From Variovorax paradoxus_P (lineage in GTDB: Bacteria > Pseudomonadota > Gammaproteobacteria > Burkholderiales > Burkholderiaceae_C): 64,000 nt of DNA. Below are positions 15,659 to 24,908 of this stretch, in pieces; positions within the stretch are counted from its first letter, which is position 1; each line of letters begins with the position of its first letter. Made by a program: the position numbers and the translations under genes. The notes beneath the pieces are model-generated. The model was not told where the DNA came from and searched no databases. It saw nothing but the letters and a program-made list of their open reading frames with translations. The DNA lies in the NCBI RefSeq assembly GCF_050627025.1, contig NZ_CP192472.1. One strand, 5' to 3'.

Positions 15659-18289
15659 TCAAATGACCACGTTGACCAGGCGGCCGGGCACCACGATGAC
15701 GCGCTTGGCCGGCGCACCTTCCGCGAACTTGACGAAGTCGTCGCAGGAAAGCGCGAGCTGTTCGATCTCGGCCTTGGAGGCGCCCGCCGGCACGCGCAGC
15801 GCGCCGCGCAGCTTGCCGTTGACCTGGAGCATGAGCTCGATCTCGTCCTGCTCGAGCGCAGCCAGGTCCACCACCGGCCACGGCGCATCGAGCAGGCCGC
15901 CCAGTTCCTTGTCGTAGCCGAGCTGCTGCCACAGCTGGAATGCGATGTGCGGCGTGGCGGGGTAGAGGCAGCGCAGCAGAATGCCGAACCCCTCGCGCAG
16001 CGCGGCGGCGTCGCCGGGGCTGCCGTCGGGCTTGAAGCCTTCGAGCGCGTTGAGCAGCTTCATTGCGCCCGACACCACCGTGTTGTATTGCATGCGCTGG
16101 TAGTCGTAGTCGACCTGGCGCAGCACGGTGTGCACCTCGCGGCGCAGCGCCTGGGCGTTCTTGCCGAAAGACTGGCCGCCGAGGGCCACGGGTTGCTCGT
16201 CGGCCTGCGCCGCGCCGAAGTTCCACACCCGGCGCAGGAACCGGTAGCTGCCTTCGACGGCCGCGTCGTTCCACTCGAGCGTGGCTTCCGGCGGCGCGGT
16301 GAACATGGTGTACAGGCGCGCAGTGTCGGCGCCGTACTTTTCGATCAGGTCTTGCGGATCGACGCCGTTGCGCTCGCTCTTGCCCATCTTGCCGACACCG
16401 CCGTACTCGACCTTCATGCCGTCTGCGGTGGTGCCGCCGACGATGCGGCCCTGCGCGTCGAGTACGGGCGTCACCTCCAGCGGGGGGTGGTAGTTCTTGC
16501 CGCCCTTTTCGTCGCGGTGGTAGTAGATGTGGTTCAGCACCATGCCCTGCGTAAGCAGCTTGCTGAAGGGCTCATCGGCCTTCACGAGGCCCAGGTCGCG
16601 CATCACCTTGGTCCAGAAGCGCGCATACAGCAGGTGAAGAATCGCGTGCTCGATGCCGCCGATGTACTGGTCCATCGGCATCCAGTAGTTGGCACCCTCG
16701 GCAACCATCGCCTGGTCGTTCTTCGGGTCGCAATAGCGCATGAAGTACCACGAGCTGTCGACGAAGGTGTCCATCGTGTCGGTCTCGCGCCGCGCGGGCT
16801 TGCCGCACACGGGGCAGACCACGCCGGCATGGAAGCCTTCGTGCTTGGCCAGCGGGTTGCCCGAACCGTCGGGCACGCAATCGGTCGGCAGCACCACGGG
16901 CAGGTCCTTCTCGGGGACCGGCACTGCGCCGTGTTCGTCGCAATGGATGATCGGGATCGGCGTGCCCCAGTAGCGCTGGCGGCTCACACCCCAGTCGCGC
17001 AGGCGCCAGGTGGTCTGCATCTCGCCCAGGCCCTTCTGGCCCAGTGCATGCGCCACGGCGGCCACGGCCTCCTTGTAGGTCATGCCGCTGAAGTTGTCGG
17101 AGTTAATGGTGACGCCGCGCTGCTTGTCGGCGTACCAGTCCTGCCACTTGTGATAGTCGAAGTGCGGCTCGTCGTCGACCAGCACCACCTGGATGATCTC
17201 GATGCCGTACTTGTTGGCAAAGGCGAAGTCGCGCTCGTCATGCGCGGGCACGCCCATCACGGCGCCGTCGCCGTAGTTGATGAGCACGTAGTTGCCCACC
17301 CACACAGGCACCTGCTCTTCGGTGATCGGGTGCGTCACGGTGAGGCCCGTGGGCACGCCCTTCTTTTCTTGCGTGGCGAGCTCGGCCTCGGTGGTGCCGC
17401 CGGACTTGCATTCCTCGATGAAGGCCGCGACCTTCGGGTCGAGCGTGGCGGCGTGCGCGGCCAGCGGATGCTCGGGCGCCACGGCGCAGAAGGTCACGCC
17501 CATGATGGTGTCGGCGCGCGTGGTGAACACGTACATGCGGCCGTCCTGGATCAGCTGGCCGCTCGCGTCCTTGATGCCGTGCGTGAAGGCGAAGCGCACG
17601 CCTTCGCTCTTGCCGATCCAGTTCTCCTGCATCAGCTTGACGCGCTCGGGCCAGCCCGGCAGCTTGTGCTGGGTGTGCTCGAGCAGTTCTTCGGCGTAGT
17701 CGCTGATCTTCAGGTAGTAGCCCGGAATCTCGCGGCGCTCGACCGTGGCGCCGGTGCGCCAGCCCTTGCCGTCGATCACCTGCTCATTGGCGAGCACGGT
17801 CTGGTCGACCGGGTCCCAGTTGACGACCTGGGTCTTGCGGTAGGCAATGCCCTTTTCGAGCATCTTCAGGAACAGCCACTGGTTCCACTTGTAGTAGCTC
17901 GGGTCGCAAGTGGCAATCTCGCGGCTCCAGTCGATCGCCAGGCCCATGGCCTGGAGCTGCCCGCGCATGTAGTCGATGTTCTCGTACGTCCACTTGGCCG
18001 GCGGCACGCCGTTCTTGAGCGCCGCGTTTTCAGCCGGCAGGCCGAAGGCGTCCCAGCCCATGGGCATGAGCACGTTGTAGCCGCTCATGCGCAGGTAGCG
18101 CGTGAGCATGTCGTTGATGGTGTAGTTGCGCACATGGCCCATGTGCAGCTTGCCGCTGGGGTACGGCAGCATCGAGCAGGCGTAGTACTTTTTACGGCTC
18201 GCGTCCTCGGTGACGCGGTAGGCATCGGCGGCGCTCCATTGCGCCTGGGCAGCGGACTCGACGTCGCTGGGTTTGTAGCTGGGGTTCAT
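15659..18289 (-). CDS. leuS: Leucyl-tRNA synthetase
   Basis: LeuS charges tRNA-Leu with leucine in the cytoplasm. The 876-residue class I synthetase has the HIGH-type motif PYPSGKLHMGH near residues 43-53, and a CP1 editing domain containing the TRADTIMGVTFCAVAPEHPL region with its catalytic Asp segment. The late WDWGV-like site appears as RLRDWGVSRQRYWGTPIP. The second ATP-site motif reads KMGKS (residues 634-638) instead of the usual KMSKS. The C-terminal anticodon-binding and tail domains are complete. lptE and holA follow closely. A lone GATAAT (18334-18339, minus strand) about 45 bases upstream could be its -10 box. Confidence 0.97.
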   Translation of the reverse strand: MNPSYKPSDVESAAQAQWSAADAYRVTEDASRKKYYACSMLPYPSGKLHMGHVRNYTINDMLTRYLRMSGYNVLMPMGWDAFGLPAENAALKNGVPPAKWTYENIDYMRGQLQAMGLAIDWSREIATCDPSYYKWNQWLFLKMLEKGIAYRKTQVVNWDPVDQTVLANEQVIDGKGWRTGATVERREIPGYYLKISDYAEELLEHTQHKLPGWPERVKLMQENWIGKSEGVRFAFTHGIKDASGQLIQDGRMYVFTTRADTIMGVTFCAVAPEHPLAAHAATLDPKVAAFIEECKSGGTTEAELATQEKKGVPTGLTVTHPITEEQVPVWVGNYVLINYGDGAVMGVPAHDERDFAFANKYGIEIIQVVLVDDEPHFDYHKWQDWYADKQRGVTINSDNFSGMTYKEAVAAVAHALGQKGLGEMQTTWRLRDWGVSRQRYWGTPIPIIHCDEHGAVPVPEKDLPVVLPTDCVPDGSGNPLAKHEGFHAGVVCPVCGKPARRETDTMDTFVDSSWYFMRYCDPKNDQAMVAEGANYWMPMDQYIGGIEHAILHLLYARFWTKVMRDLGLVKADEPFSKLLTQGMVLNHIYYHRDEKGGKNYHPPLEVTPVLDAQGRIVGGTTADGMKVEYGGVGKMGKSERNGVDPQDLIEKYGADTARLYTMFTAPPEATLEWNDAAVEGSYRFLRRVWNFGAAQADEQPVALGGQSFGKNAQALRREVHTVLRQVDYDYQRMQYNTVVSGAMKLLNALEGFKPDGSPGDAAALREGFGILLRCLYPATPHIAFQLWQQLGYDKELGGLLDAPWPVVDLAALEQDEIELMLQVNGKLRGALRVPAGASKAEIEQLALSCDDFVKFAEGAPAKRVIVVPGRLVNVVI

Positions 18290-18406
18290 GACGGTTCGGC
18301 AGGAGCCCGGCTCGGAGCGGCCGGGGAAGGCGGATTATCGCGCCGGACTAGACTCGTCCCCAGAAATGCAGGACTTCCTGCCACCTGACGCGGATCGGAA
18401 AAAGCC

Positions 18407-19381
18407 ATGAAACTGCTTTGGAAACCCCTCGCCCTGGGCCTTGTGGCCTGCCTTGCCACTGCCACGCCGCTATGGGCGCAGCAGGCCAACGACAAGCCGC
18501 TGCGAATCGTCGTGCCCTTCGCCCCGGGCGGCGCGCAGGACGTGATTGCCCGCTACCTGGGCGCCAAGCTCACCGAAAAGCTGGGCGGCACCGTCATCGT
18601 CGACAACAAGGCGGGCGCCGGCGGCATCGTGGCGGCCGATGCGGTGGCCAAGGCGACCGACGGCGCCACCGTGCTCCTGGCCACCGGCGGCGCCATCACC
18701 ATCACCCCCCATCTGCAGGCAAAGATGCCGTACGACCCGGCGCACGACCTCGCCCCCGTGGCCTTGGTCGGGGACACGCCCATGACGGTGGCCGTGCGCA
18801 CTGAAAGCCCCTATAAAAGCCTGGCCGACGTGCTGCGCGAGGCCAAGGCCAAGCCGGGCCAGGTCACCTACGCATCCACCGGCAACGGCACCGTGTCTCA
18901 CCTGACGGGCGCGCTGCTGGCGCAGGCGGCGGGCGTGAACCTGCTGCATGTGCCATACCGTGGCGCGGCCCCGGCGCTCACCGACCTGCTGGGCGGGCAG
19001 GTGGCGCTGATCGTTACCAGCGCAGCCTCCATCGAGCCGATGGTCGCAAGCGGCAAGGCCCGCGTGCTCGGCACTTTCTCGCGCGCGGCGCTGCCCAGCC
19101 TCGGCACCCCGCCGACGGTGGCCGAGGCCACAGGGCTGCCAGGCATGGACGTACCGGTGTGGGTGGGCGTGATGGCGCCGGCACGCATGCCGGCGGCCGG
19201 CATCGAAAAGCTGTCGGCGGCGCTGGTCGAGGTGTGCAACCTGCCCGAAACGAAACAGCGTTTTGCACAGCTTGGCGCCGTGAACACCTGCGGCGGCGGC
19301 CCGGCGCTGGCCAAGGTCATTTCAGAAGACAGCCAGCGCTGGGAGAAGGTGATCAAGCAGGGCGGGATCAAGGTTGACTGA
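18407..19381 (+). CDS. Bug-family (TctC-like) periplasmic substrate-binding protein
   Basis: The 324-residue precursor has a Sec signal peptide ending near ATPLWAQQ (about residue 25). The mature protein shows the Bug pattern: LRIVVPFAPGGAQDVIARYL, VDNKAGAGGIVAADAVA, TYASTGNGTVSHL and HVPYRGAAPALTDLLGGQV. Bug proteins bind small carboxylates or amino-acid-like ligands and are greatly expanded in Burkholderiales, often as orphans without TctAB membrane partners. None are present here. Its last 8 bases overlap the start of the opine-dehydrogenase-like gene, so the pair probably serve one pathway. The ligand is unknown. Confidence 0.9.
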   Translation: MKLLWKPLALGLVACLATATPLWAQQANDKPLRIVVPFAPGGAQDVIARYLGAKLTEKLGGTVIVDNKAGAGGIVAADAVAKATDGATVLLATGGAITITPHLQAKMPYDPAHDLAPVALVGDTPMTVAVRTESPYKSLADVLREAKAKPGQVTYASTGNGTVSHLTGALLAQAAGVNLLHVPYRGAAPALTDLLGGQVALIVTSAASIEPMVASGKARVLGTFSRAALPSLGTPPTVAEATGLPGMDVPVWVGVMAPARMPAAGIEKLSAALVEVCNLPETKQRFAQLGAVNTCGGGPALAKVISEDSQRWEKVIKQGGIKVD

Positions 19382-20462
19382 GGCAGGGGCAACGCCGGCA
19401 AGGCGCTATCGGGTCGGCATTGCGGGCGCAGGCGCCATCGCACTCGCCAGCGCGGCGTGGCTGAGGCAGGCGGGGCACGCTGCCATGCTCTGGTCGCCCG
19501 GCGGCCAAGGGGCCGAGGCCTTGCGCACGCAGCCGCTCGAAGCCAGCGGCGTGCAGCCGTGCACCGTTGCCGTCGAGGTTGCTAAAGATGCGGCCGAGCT
19601 CTGCCTTGCCTCGGACGTGCTGCTGATTGCGCTCCCGGTGAACGGGCACAAACGCGTAATGGATGCGCTGCTGCCCTCCCTGCGCGACGGTCAGGTCGTG
19701 ATCGTCAGCTCGATGGCCTCGCTGTCCGCGCTGTACCTGTATGAAAGCGCTCTTCGCGCGGGCAGGCGGATCACCGTTGCGAGCTTTGGCACCACGGTGC
19801 TGACCGCGCGCCGCGAGTCGGGCACGCAGGTCAGGGTGATGACGCGACGCAAGGCGGTGGGCGTATCCGCCCTGCCGCGCGCCAACCTCGAAGAGGCCCT
19901 TGCACTGTGCACCGCCCTGTTCGGCAACGGCTTCTTTCCGCAGCAAAACACGCTGGCCAGCGCACTCGCGAACGTCAATCCGCAGTCCCATGGCCCCCTT
20001 GCCGTTTTCAACTGGAGCCGCATCGAACGCGCGGAAAACTGGCCTCAATACCACTGCATGACACCCGGCGTGGCCCGTGCGGTCGAGGCGCTGGACCTGG
20101 AGAGGCGGGCCGTGGCCAAGGCATTCGGCATCGAGCTCGGGCCCATCGAGGAACACTTTGCGCGCTCCTTCGGCACCGAATCGGCGCGGCTCGAAGACAT
20201 TGCGGCCGAGCTGCATGCCAAGCGCGGAGGCCCGCCGGGGCCTGTGCGCACCGACACCCGCTATGTGACCGAAGACATGCCCTATGGCCTGGCGTTCATC
20301 GAGGCGCTGGGCCGGATTGCCGGCGTGCCCACGCCCGCAACGCGCACCATCGTGGATGCCGCCTCCCTGGTGAGCGGCACCGACTACCGGCAACAGAACG
20401 ACCTGCTGGCCCCCTTGAATCTGTCCGCCGAAACCGTGGCGGGGCTGCTCGCCCGGCTATGA
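19374..20462 (+). CDS. NAD(P)-dependent opine/octopine dehydrogenase-like oxidoreductase
   Basis: The protein has 362 residues. It opens with a dinucleotide-binding fold (VGIAGAGAIALASAAWL, residues 14-30), continues with LLIALPVNGHKRVMDALLP, and has a C-terminal helical domain with NVNPQSHGPLAVFNWSRIE and QYHCMTPGVARAVEALD. This layout matches the octopine/nopaline dehydrogenase family, which forms or splits N-(carboxyalkyl) amino acids using NAD(P)H. The start appears to be TTG 19374, inside the end of the Bug gene; no better start precedes the Rossmann fold. The gene ends convergently, overlapping the AhpD-like gene by 6 bases. Opine breakdown, opine-type metallophore synthesis or another imine reduction are all possible. 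Confidence 0.75.
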   Translation: MTEAGATPARRYRVGIAGAGAIALASAAWLRQAGHAAMLWSPGGQGAEALRTQPLEASGVQPCTVAVEVAKDAAELCLASDVLLIALPVNGHKRVMDALLPSLRDGQVVIVSSMASLSALYLYESALRAGRRITVASFGTTVLTARRESGTQVRVMTRRKAVGVSALPRANLEEALALCTALFGNGFFPQQNTLASALANVNPQSHGPLAVFNWSRIERAENWPQYHCMTPGVARAVEALDLERRAVAKAFGIELGPIEEHFARSFGTESARLEDIAAELHAKRGGPPGPVRTDTRYVTEDMPYGLAFIEALGRIAGVPTPATRTIVDAASLVSGTDYRQQNDLLAPLNLSAETVAGLLARL

Positions 20463-21056
20463 AGCGGGCGTTGCCTCGGGAAAGACCGGCTCGCCCAGGT
20501 TGAGCATCAGCCGGTTGGCCCAGGCAAAGAGCGCCACCGAATGGATCAGGTCGAGAATCTCGAGTTCGGCCAGCCCCACCTCTTTCAGCGCTTTCACGTC
20601 TTCCGCCGACACCTTGTCGGGCTCGGCGCCAAGCCTTATCGAAAACTCGACGATGGCCTTTTCGCGCGGCGTGGTGCCCGCCGAGGCCGGCTCCTCGAAC
20701 ACCTGCGAGATCACGTCGTTGCGCTTGGCAAGCTGCTCGAAGCGCTGCGCATGCACCGAGGCGCAATACACGCAGCCGTTGACGCGCGATTCGACCGTGG
20801 CGCCCAGTTCACGCTCGGCCCGCGGCATGCCGCCCGGCGCAAACATGATCGCGTTGAAGGCAATCGAACGCTGCAGCAGCATCTCGGGCTGATGCGCCAG
20901 CACCAGAAAGTACGGCGAGGTGCGCGCCTGAGGGCTCATCTCGTCGAGCGCGGCCAGTTGTGCCGGCGTGGCGGAGGCAACGTCGACCGGATCGAGCCAG
21001 GGCTTCCAGCTCAGCACCTCGTTGGTAAAGCCCTTGATGCGGATCGGCGTGGTCAT
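20457..21056 (-). CDS. Alkylhydroperoxidase AhpD-like domain protein (Avi_7169 type)
   Basis: The 199-residue protein contains the AhpD/carboxymuconolactone-decarboxylase core with the redox motif C95-x2-C98-x3-H102 (NGCVYCASVHAQRF) and an upstream Glu (E82 or E84) for the proton relay. It can therefore form the catalytic disulphide of an AhpD-type peroxidase. It is coupled to the next upstream gene by an ATGA overlap. I recall paired families named after Agrobacterium vitis genes Avi_7169 and Avi_7170 that fit these two proteins; this is from memory. The physiological oxidant or substrate is not known. Confidence 0.8.
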   Translation of the reverse strand: MTTPIRIKGFTNEVLSWKPWLDPVDVASATPAQLAALDEMSPQARTSPYFLVLAHQPEMLLQRSIAFNAIMFAPGGMPRAERELGATVESRVNGCVYCASVHAQRFEQLAKRNDVISQVFEEPASAGTTPREKAIVEFSIRLGAEPDKVSAEDVKALKEVGLAELEILDLIHSVALFAWANRLMLNLGEPVFPEATPAS

Positions 21057-21577
21057 TGCGATACCTCCGAAGCTGCGAGCGCCTGCAGGCCCGCGACCAT
21101 GCGTATCTGGTAAGACAAAAAGGCAATCAGTTGGCCGAGCGCGACGATGGCGGGCGTCGAAAGGCCCGCCTGGGCCAGTGCCTCGACCGAGGCCTTGTCG
21201 CCTTCGATGGGGCGCTCGATCAGGCTGGCGGTAAACGCCAGCACGGTGCGCAGCCGCGCGTCCGCCACCGGGGCGCCGCTCCCAACGGCTGCAACCAGTT
21301 CGCGGTCTGCGCCCTCGGCCAGCAAGCGTTCGCGGTAGTGCGCGGCAAGCGTCGCGGCCTTGGAAACGCTGCAGGCGTGCAGCGCCACCAGCAGGCGCTC
21401 GGCCACCGAAATGCCTTCGACCGTGGGGGAGAACATGGCGTCGTAGCTGCCCTGCGTGGCCGCCATGACCTTGTCGCGCTGCAGCCGCAGCGTGCGGGTG
21501 GCCTGAGTTGGTGCCAGCGGCACCGAGGCGTCGACCACGTCGAGCGGTGCAGATGCGTCGTAGGAAGTTGTTGTCAT
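21053..21577 (-). CDS. CMD-domain protein (Avi_7170 type), partner of the AhpD-like gene
   Basis: The 174-residue protein is related to the carboxymuconolactone-decarboxylase/AhpD fold (VAERLLVALHACSVSKAATLAAHY near residues 55-78), but has only a single Cys in the expected place instead of CxxC. It may be a structural or regulatory partner of the following AhpD-like protein. The C-terminal helix contains GQLIAFLSYQIRMVAGLQAL. ATG 21577 begins a normal low-complexity N-terminus; the open frame further up shadows the flavoprotein gene. It overlaps the AhpD-like gene by 4 bases. Confidence 0.75.
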   Translation of the reverse strand: MTTTSYDASAPLDVVDASVPLAPTQATRTLRLQRDKVMAATQGSYDAMFSPTVEGISVAERLLVALHACSVSKAATLAAHYRERLLAEGADRELVAAVGSGAPVADARLRTVLAFTASLIERPIEGDKASVEALAQAGLSTPAIVALGQLIAFLSYQIRMVAGLQALAASEVSQ

Positions 21578-21614
21578 GCGTTTCAGTTCAATCCGGTTCA
21601 ATGAGTCCGAAGGT

Positions 21615-23120
21615 TCAGCCACGTTCGGCCGGCGGCGGTGCGGGCACCCATTCGTCGCCGAACAGTTCGGGCTCGCTGTAGGCTTCGATGTTGGCAAAGT
21701 GGTGCTCGAAATCTTCGCGATAGAAAAGGCTGGCCATGCCGCTCGCAAGCCGCTTGGCGCCGTCGCTGATCGCGGGAATATCGCCCGACACCGTGCCGTG
21801 CGACAAGGCCGCCGGGTAGCAGAAGCAATGGATTCGGTCGAGCCCCGGGCATTCGCCGGCCGTGCGCTCCTGAAACTCGAACACCGGGCCGAGATCGGGC
21901 GAGTCGGCCAGCTCCTGGTCTTCGTTGCCGGGCGTGGGCACGAAGCGGTCTTTCCAGGTGCGCACATGCGATGCAATGGCATCGAACTCGGGACGGCTGC
22001 TCCAGTCGACCTTGAAGCCGGTCGAGACAATGAGAAAGTCGAAAACGAAATCGCCCTTCGGCGTGGACACCCGCATCGACGCGCCCTGCGGCTCGATCGA
22101 AAGAACCGGGCAGCCGAAGTTGAAGAACGCATTCGGAAACTGCGACACGCGCAGCGTGCTGCCGTGCGGAGGCGGCACGTTCGCCACGTTGATGTAGTGG
22201 CGAATGCGCCACTTGAGCTCATCGGGCAGGTCGTAGTGCCCCTGCGTCAGGCCCGGCACGCCGGCGCCCTTGCCCTTGTTGACGCGCGGCAGGTCGGGCC
22301 GGCGGATCAGCAGCTCGACGCTGTGCGCGCCGCATTCGAGTGCAGTGGCCGCGCTGTCCATGGCCGAGGAGCCCGCGCCGATCACACCCACGCGCAGGCC
22401 GGCCAGCTTGCCGTAGTCCATCGCGTCGGACGAGTGCGCCCATTGCGAGCGCGGCAATGCGTTGACAAAAGCGGGAACGGCGGGGCCGCCGAGCCCGTCG
22501 CGCCCCGTGGCAAGCACCACGCGGCGCGCCAGCACGCGCTGCGCTCCGGCGGGCGTGCGCAGCTCCAGCCGCACCAGCGGCGCATCGGGCAACGGCTCGA
22601 TTGCAGTGACCGCAGTCTCGTTGCGCACATCGACGTTCATCACGCGGCGGTACCAGACCAGGTAATCCATCCACTGCAGGCGCGGGATCTTGTCCAGCAC
22701 CGCCCAGGCTTCGGCGCCGAACTGGGCCTCGAACCAGGCGCGGAAGGTCAGCGCGGGCAGGCCGAGCGCAGGGCCGGTCAGCTCCTTGGGCGAACGCAGG
22801 GTTTCCATGCGCGCGGTGGTGGCCCATGGCCCTTCGTTGCCCGGCGGCGAGCGGTCGAACACCACCGCGCGAATGCCTTGCTGCGCAAGGGCAGCGGCGG
22901 CCGCGAGCCCGGCCTGTCCGCCCCCGATGATGGCCACGTCGAGCACCGGCTCGCCCGCGTGCTCGCGAACGGGCATCCATGGACGTGCTGGCCAGCCGAG
23001 GCATTCCAGATCCTTGGCAAGCCGCTTCTCGAGCGCGGCAAGGCCTTCCGGCGAAGAAGAAAGTACGAAGGGAGCGGGGTCGGTTGTCATCTTGCAAGCG
23101 GGAACGGGAGCGGGGTTCAC
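21615..23120 (-). CDS. FAD/NAD(P)-binding oxidoreductase, flavin monooxygenase-like
   Basis: The protein has 501 residues. It has an FAD-binding motif VLDVAIIGGGQAGLAAAAAL (about 59-78) and an NADPH-binding motif LRVGVIGAGSSAMDSAATAL (about 253-272), the two-dinucleotide layout of class B flavin monooxygenases. The fingerprint FxGxxxHxxxW/F of classical Baeyer-Villiger enzymes is not evident. The start may be GTG 23120, which has AGGGG at good distance, or ATG 23090 (MTTDPAPF), which lacks a good ribosome site. It is the first gene of a three-gene group with the CMD and AhpD-like proteins and is probably the catalytic core. Confidence 0.78.
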   Translation of the reverse strand: MNPAPVPACKMTTDPAPFVLSSSPEGLAALEKRLAKDLECLGWPARPWMPVREHAGEPVLDVAIIGGGQAGLAAAAALAQQGIRAVVFDRSPPGNEGPWATTARMETLRSPKELTGPALGLPALTFRAWFEAQFGAEAWAVLDKIPRLQWMDYLVWYRRVMNVDVRNETAVTAIEPLPDAPLVRLELRTPAGAQRVLARRVVLATGRDGLGGPAVPAFVNALPRSQWAHSSDAMDYGKLAGLRVGVIGAGSSAMDSAATALECGAHSVELLIRRPDLPRVNKGKGAGVPGLTQGHYDLPDELKWRIRHYINVANVPPPHGSTLRVSQFPNAFFNFGCPVLSIEPQGASMRVSTPKGDFVFDFLIVSTGFKVDWSSRPEFDAIASHVRTWKDRFVPTPGNEDQELADSPDLGPVFEFQERTAGECPGLDRIHCFCYPAALSHGTVSGDIPAISDGAKRLASGMASLFYREDFEHHFANIEAYSEPELFGDEWVPAPPPAERG

Positions 23121-23231
23121 ATGAAACCCCTGCCCAGTGTAGAAAGCTTTTCAGGTGTGCCGGTTTGGGCCCATGCATGGACCGGGCCCGGATCTCGCAT
23201 GCCACAATGATTTTCAGACCACAGGGGCAGC

Positions 23232-24908
23232 ATGCGCAGCAATCACGGCAGTAACAGCGAATGGTGGCGCGGCGCGGTGATCTACCAGATCTACCCGCGC
23301 AGCTTCATGGACAGCAACGGCGATGGCATTGGCGACCTGCCTGGCATCACCTCCAGGCTCGAGCACGTGGCGGGCCTGGGGGTCGACGCGATCTGGGTGT
23401 CGCCCTTCTTCCGCTCGCCGATGAAGGACTTCGGCTACGACGTGTCCGACTACCGCGACGTGGACCCGATCTTCGGCACCCTGGACGATTTCGACGAGAT
23501 GCTGGCCCGCGCGCATTCGCTGGGCCTGAAGATCATCATCGACCAGGTGCTTTCGCATACGTCGGACCAACACGCCTGGTTTGCCGAAAGCCGCTCGAGC
23601 CGCACCAACCCGAAGGCAGACTGGTACGTATGGGCCGACCCGAAGCCCGACGGCACGCCGCCGACCAACTGGCTTTCGGTGTTTGGCGGCCCGGCATGGC
23701 AGTGGGACTCGCGCCGCCGGCAGTACTACCTGCACAGCTTTCTCAAGGAACAGCCCGACCTGAACTTTCACTGCGCCGAGGTGCAGGAGGCGCTGTTGGG
23801 CGAAGTGCGTTTCTGGTGCGAGCGCGGCGTGGACGGCTTTCGCTTCGATGCATGCAACCACCAGTTCCACGATGCACTGCTGCGCGACAACCCGCCCGCC
23901 AGCACGGCCGCGCTGGACGAGGTGAGCACCGTGCGCGCCGACAACCCCTATGCCATGCAGCAGCACCTCTACGACAAGAGCCAAATGGAGAACCTGCTCT
24001 TTCTCGAAAGCCTGCGCAAGCTGCTCGATGCCTACGGCGCGGTCGCGCTCGGCGAAGTGGGCGACGAGAACGCACCGCCCGTGATGGCGCAGTACACCGA
24101 ACTGGGCCGGCGCCTGCACCTGGCCTACAGCTTCAGCCTGCTGACGGCCGACCACAGCGTGCAGCACCTGCGCCATCAGGTCGAAACACTCGATCAGGCG
24201 CTCGCGCCCACAGGCGGCTGGGGCTGCTGGGCCGTGTCCAACCACGATGTGCCCCGCGTGGCCACGCGCTGGAGCAACGGCAAACCCGAAGACACCCGGC
24301 GCGACCGGCTCTGGCTGACGCTGCTGCTCACCCTGCGCGGCAGCGCCAGCATCTATCAGGGCGAGGAACTCGGCCTGCCCGAGGCCGAGGTGCCGTTCGA
24401 GTTGCTGCAAGACCCCTACGGCCGCGCGTTCTGGCCCGAGTTCAAGGGCCGCGACGGCTGCCGCACGCCCATGCCCTGGAAGGCCGACGAGCTTCACGCC
24501 GGCTTCACCACCGGCGGGCCATGGCTGCCGGTCCACGGCCGCCACCTGCCGCTGGCTGTCGATCGCCAATCGACCGACCCCGACTCCATGCTCGTCTTCA
24601 GCCGCGCTCTGCTGCACTGGCGCCGCACGCAGCCGCTGCTGCGCACGGGCAGCATCGCGTTCTTCGATGCGCCCGAGCCGGTGCTGTGGTTCGAGCGGCG
24701 CGAAGGCAACCAGTCTCTGCAAGCCCTTTTCAACCTGGGCGACGAATCCGTTTCGGTCGCGTTGCGCGAGCCGCTCTTGCCGTCGCCGGGACACCCGCAT
24801 TCGCCGCAGGCCGGCGCGCGCGTGCAGGCAACCGGCGACACGTGCACGCTGACACTGGCACCCTACGGCGTCTTTTTCGGCCGTCCCGCCAGCGAAGAGC
24901 AAATGTGA
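23232..24908 (+). CDS. GH13 alpha-glucosidase-like alpha-amylase-family enzyme
   Basis: This 558-residue enzyme has the GH13 barrel from residue 12 (WRGAVIYQIYPRSFMDSNGDGIGDL). The catalytic residues can be placed as nucleophile D206 (GVDGFRFDACNH), acid/base E275 (VALGEVGD) and stabiliser D339 (VSNHDVPR). DGIGDL and IIIDQVLSHTSD resemble oligo-1,6-glucosidases and alpha-glucosidases of the AglA group rather than trehalose synthase. A C-terminal beta domain (about 470-555) completes it. It probably splits short alpha-glucans such as maltose or isomaltose to glucose in the cytoplasm. It is the first gene of the glycogen operon and its TGA overlaps the glgB start. Confidence 0.9.
   Translation: MRSNHGSNSEWWRGAVIYQIYPRSFMDSNGDGIGDLPGITSRLEHVAGLGVDAIWVSPFFRSPMKDFGYDVSDYRDVDPIFGTLDDFDEMLARAHSLGLKIIIDQVLSHTSDQHAWFAESRSSRTNPKADWYVWADPKPDGTPPTNWLSVFGGPAWQWDSRRRQYYLHSFLKEQPDLNFHCAEVQEALLGEVRFWCERGVDGFRFDACNHQFHDALLRDNPPASTAALDEVSTVRADNPYAMQQHLYDKSQMENLLFLESLRKLLDAYGAVALGEVGDENAPPVMAQYTELGRRLHLAYSFSLLTADHSVQHLRHQVETLDQALAPTGGWGCWAVSNHDVPRVATRWSNGKPEDTRRDRLWLTLLLTLRGSASIYQGEELGLPEAEVPFELLQDPYGRAFWPEFKGRDGCRTPMPWKADELHAGFTTGGPWLPVHGRHLPLAVDRQSTDPDSMLVFSRALLHWRRTQPLLRTGSIAFFDAPEPVLWFERREGNQSLQALFNLGDESVSVALREPLLPSPGHPHSPQAGARVQATGDTCTLTLAPYGVFFGRPASEEQM

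Noticed and set aside
15645..16274. Long N-terminal extension of LptE
   Set aside because: The extension is a shadow of leuS; the signal peptide starts at 15644.
18368..18381. Near-palindrome GCAGGA-CT-TCCTGC between leuS and the Bug gene
   Set aside because: Short, with no regulator or promoter match; could occur by chance.
15524..18388. 954-codon plus-strand open frame opposite leuS
   Set aside because: The minus strand encodes an unmistakable leucyl-tRNA synthetase over the whole stretch.
23261..24904. A possible alpha-glucosidase-GlgB fusion in one long open frame
   Set aside because: The long frame upstream of glgB is a different reading frame from the GH13 gene and encodes no domain; the two genes are merely overlapping.
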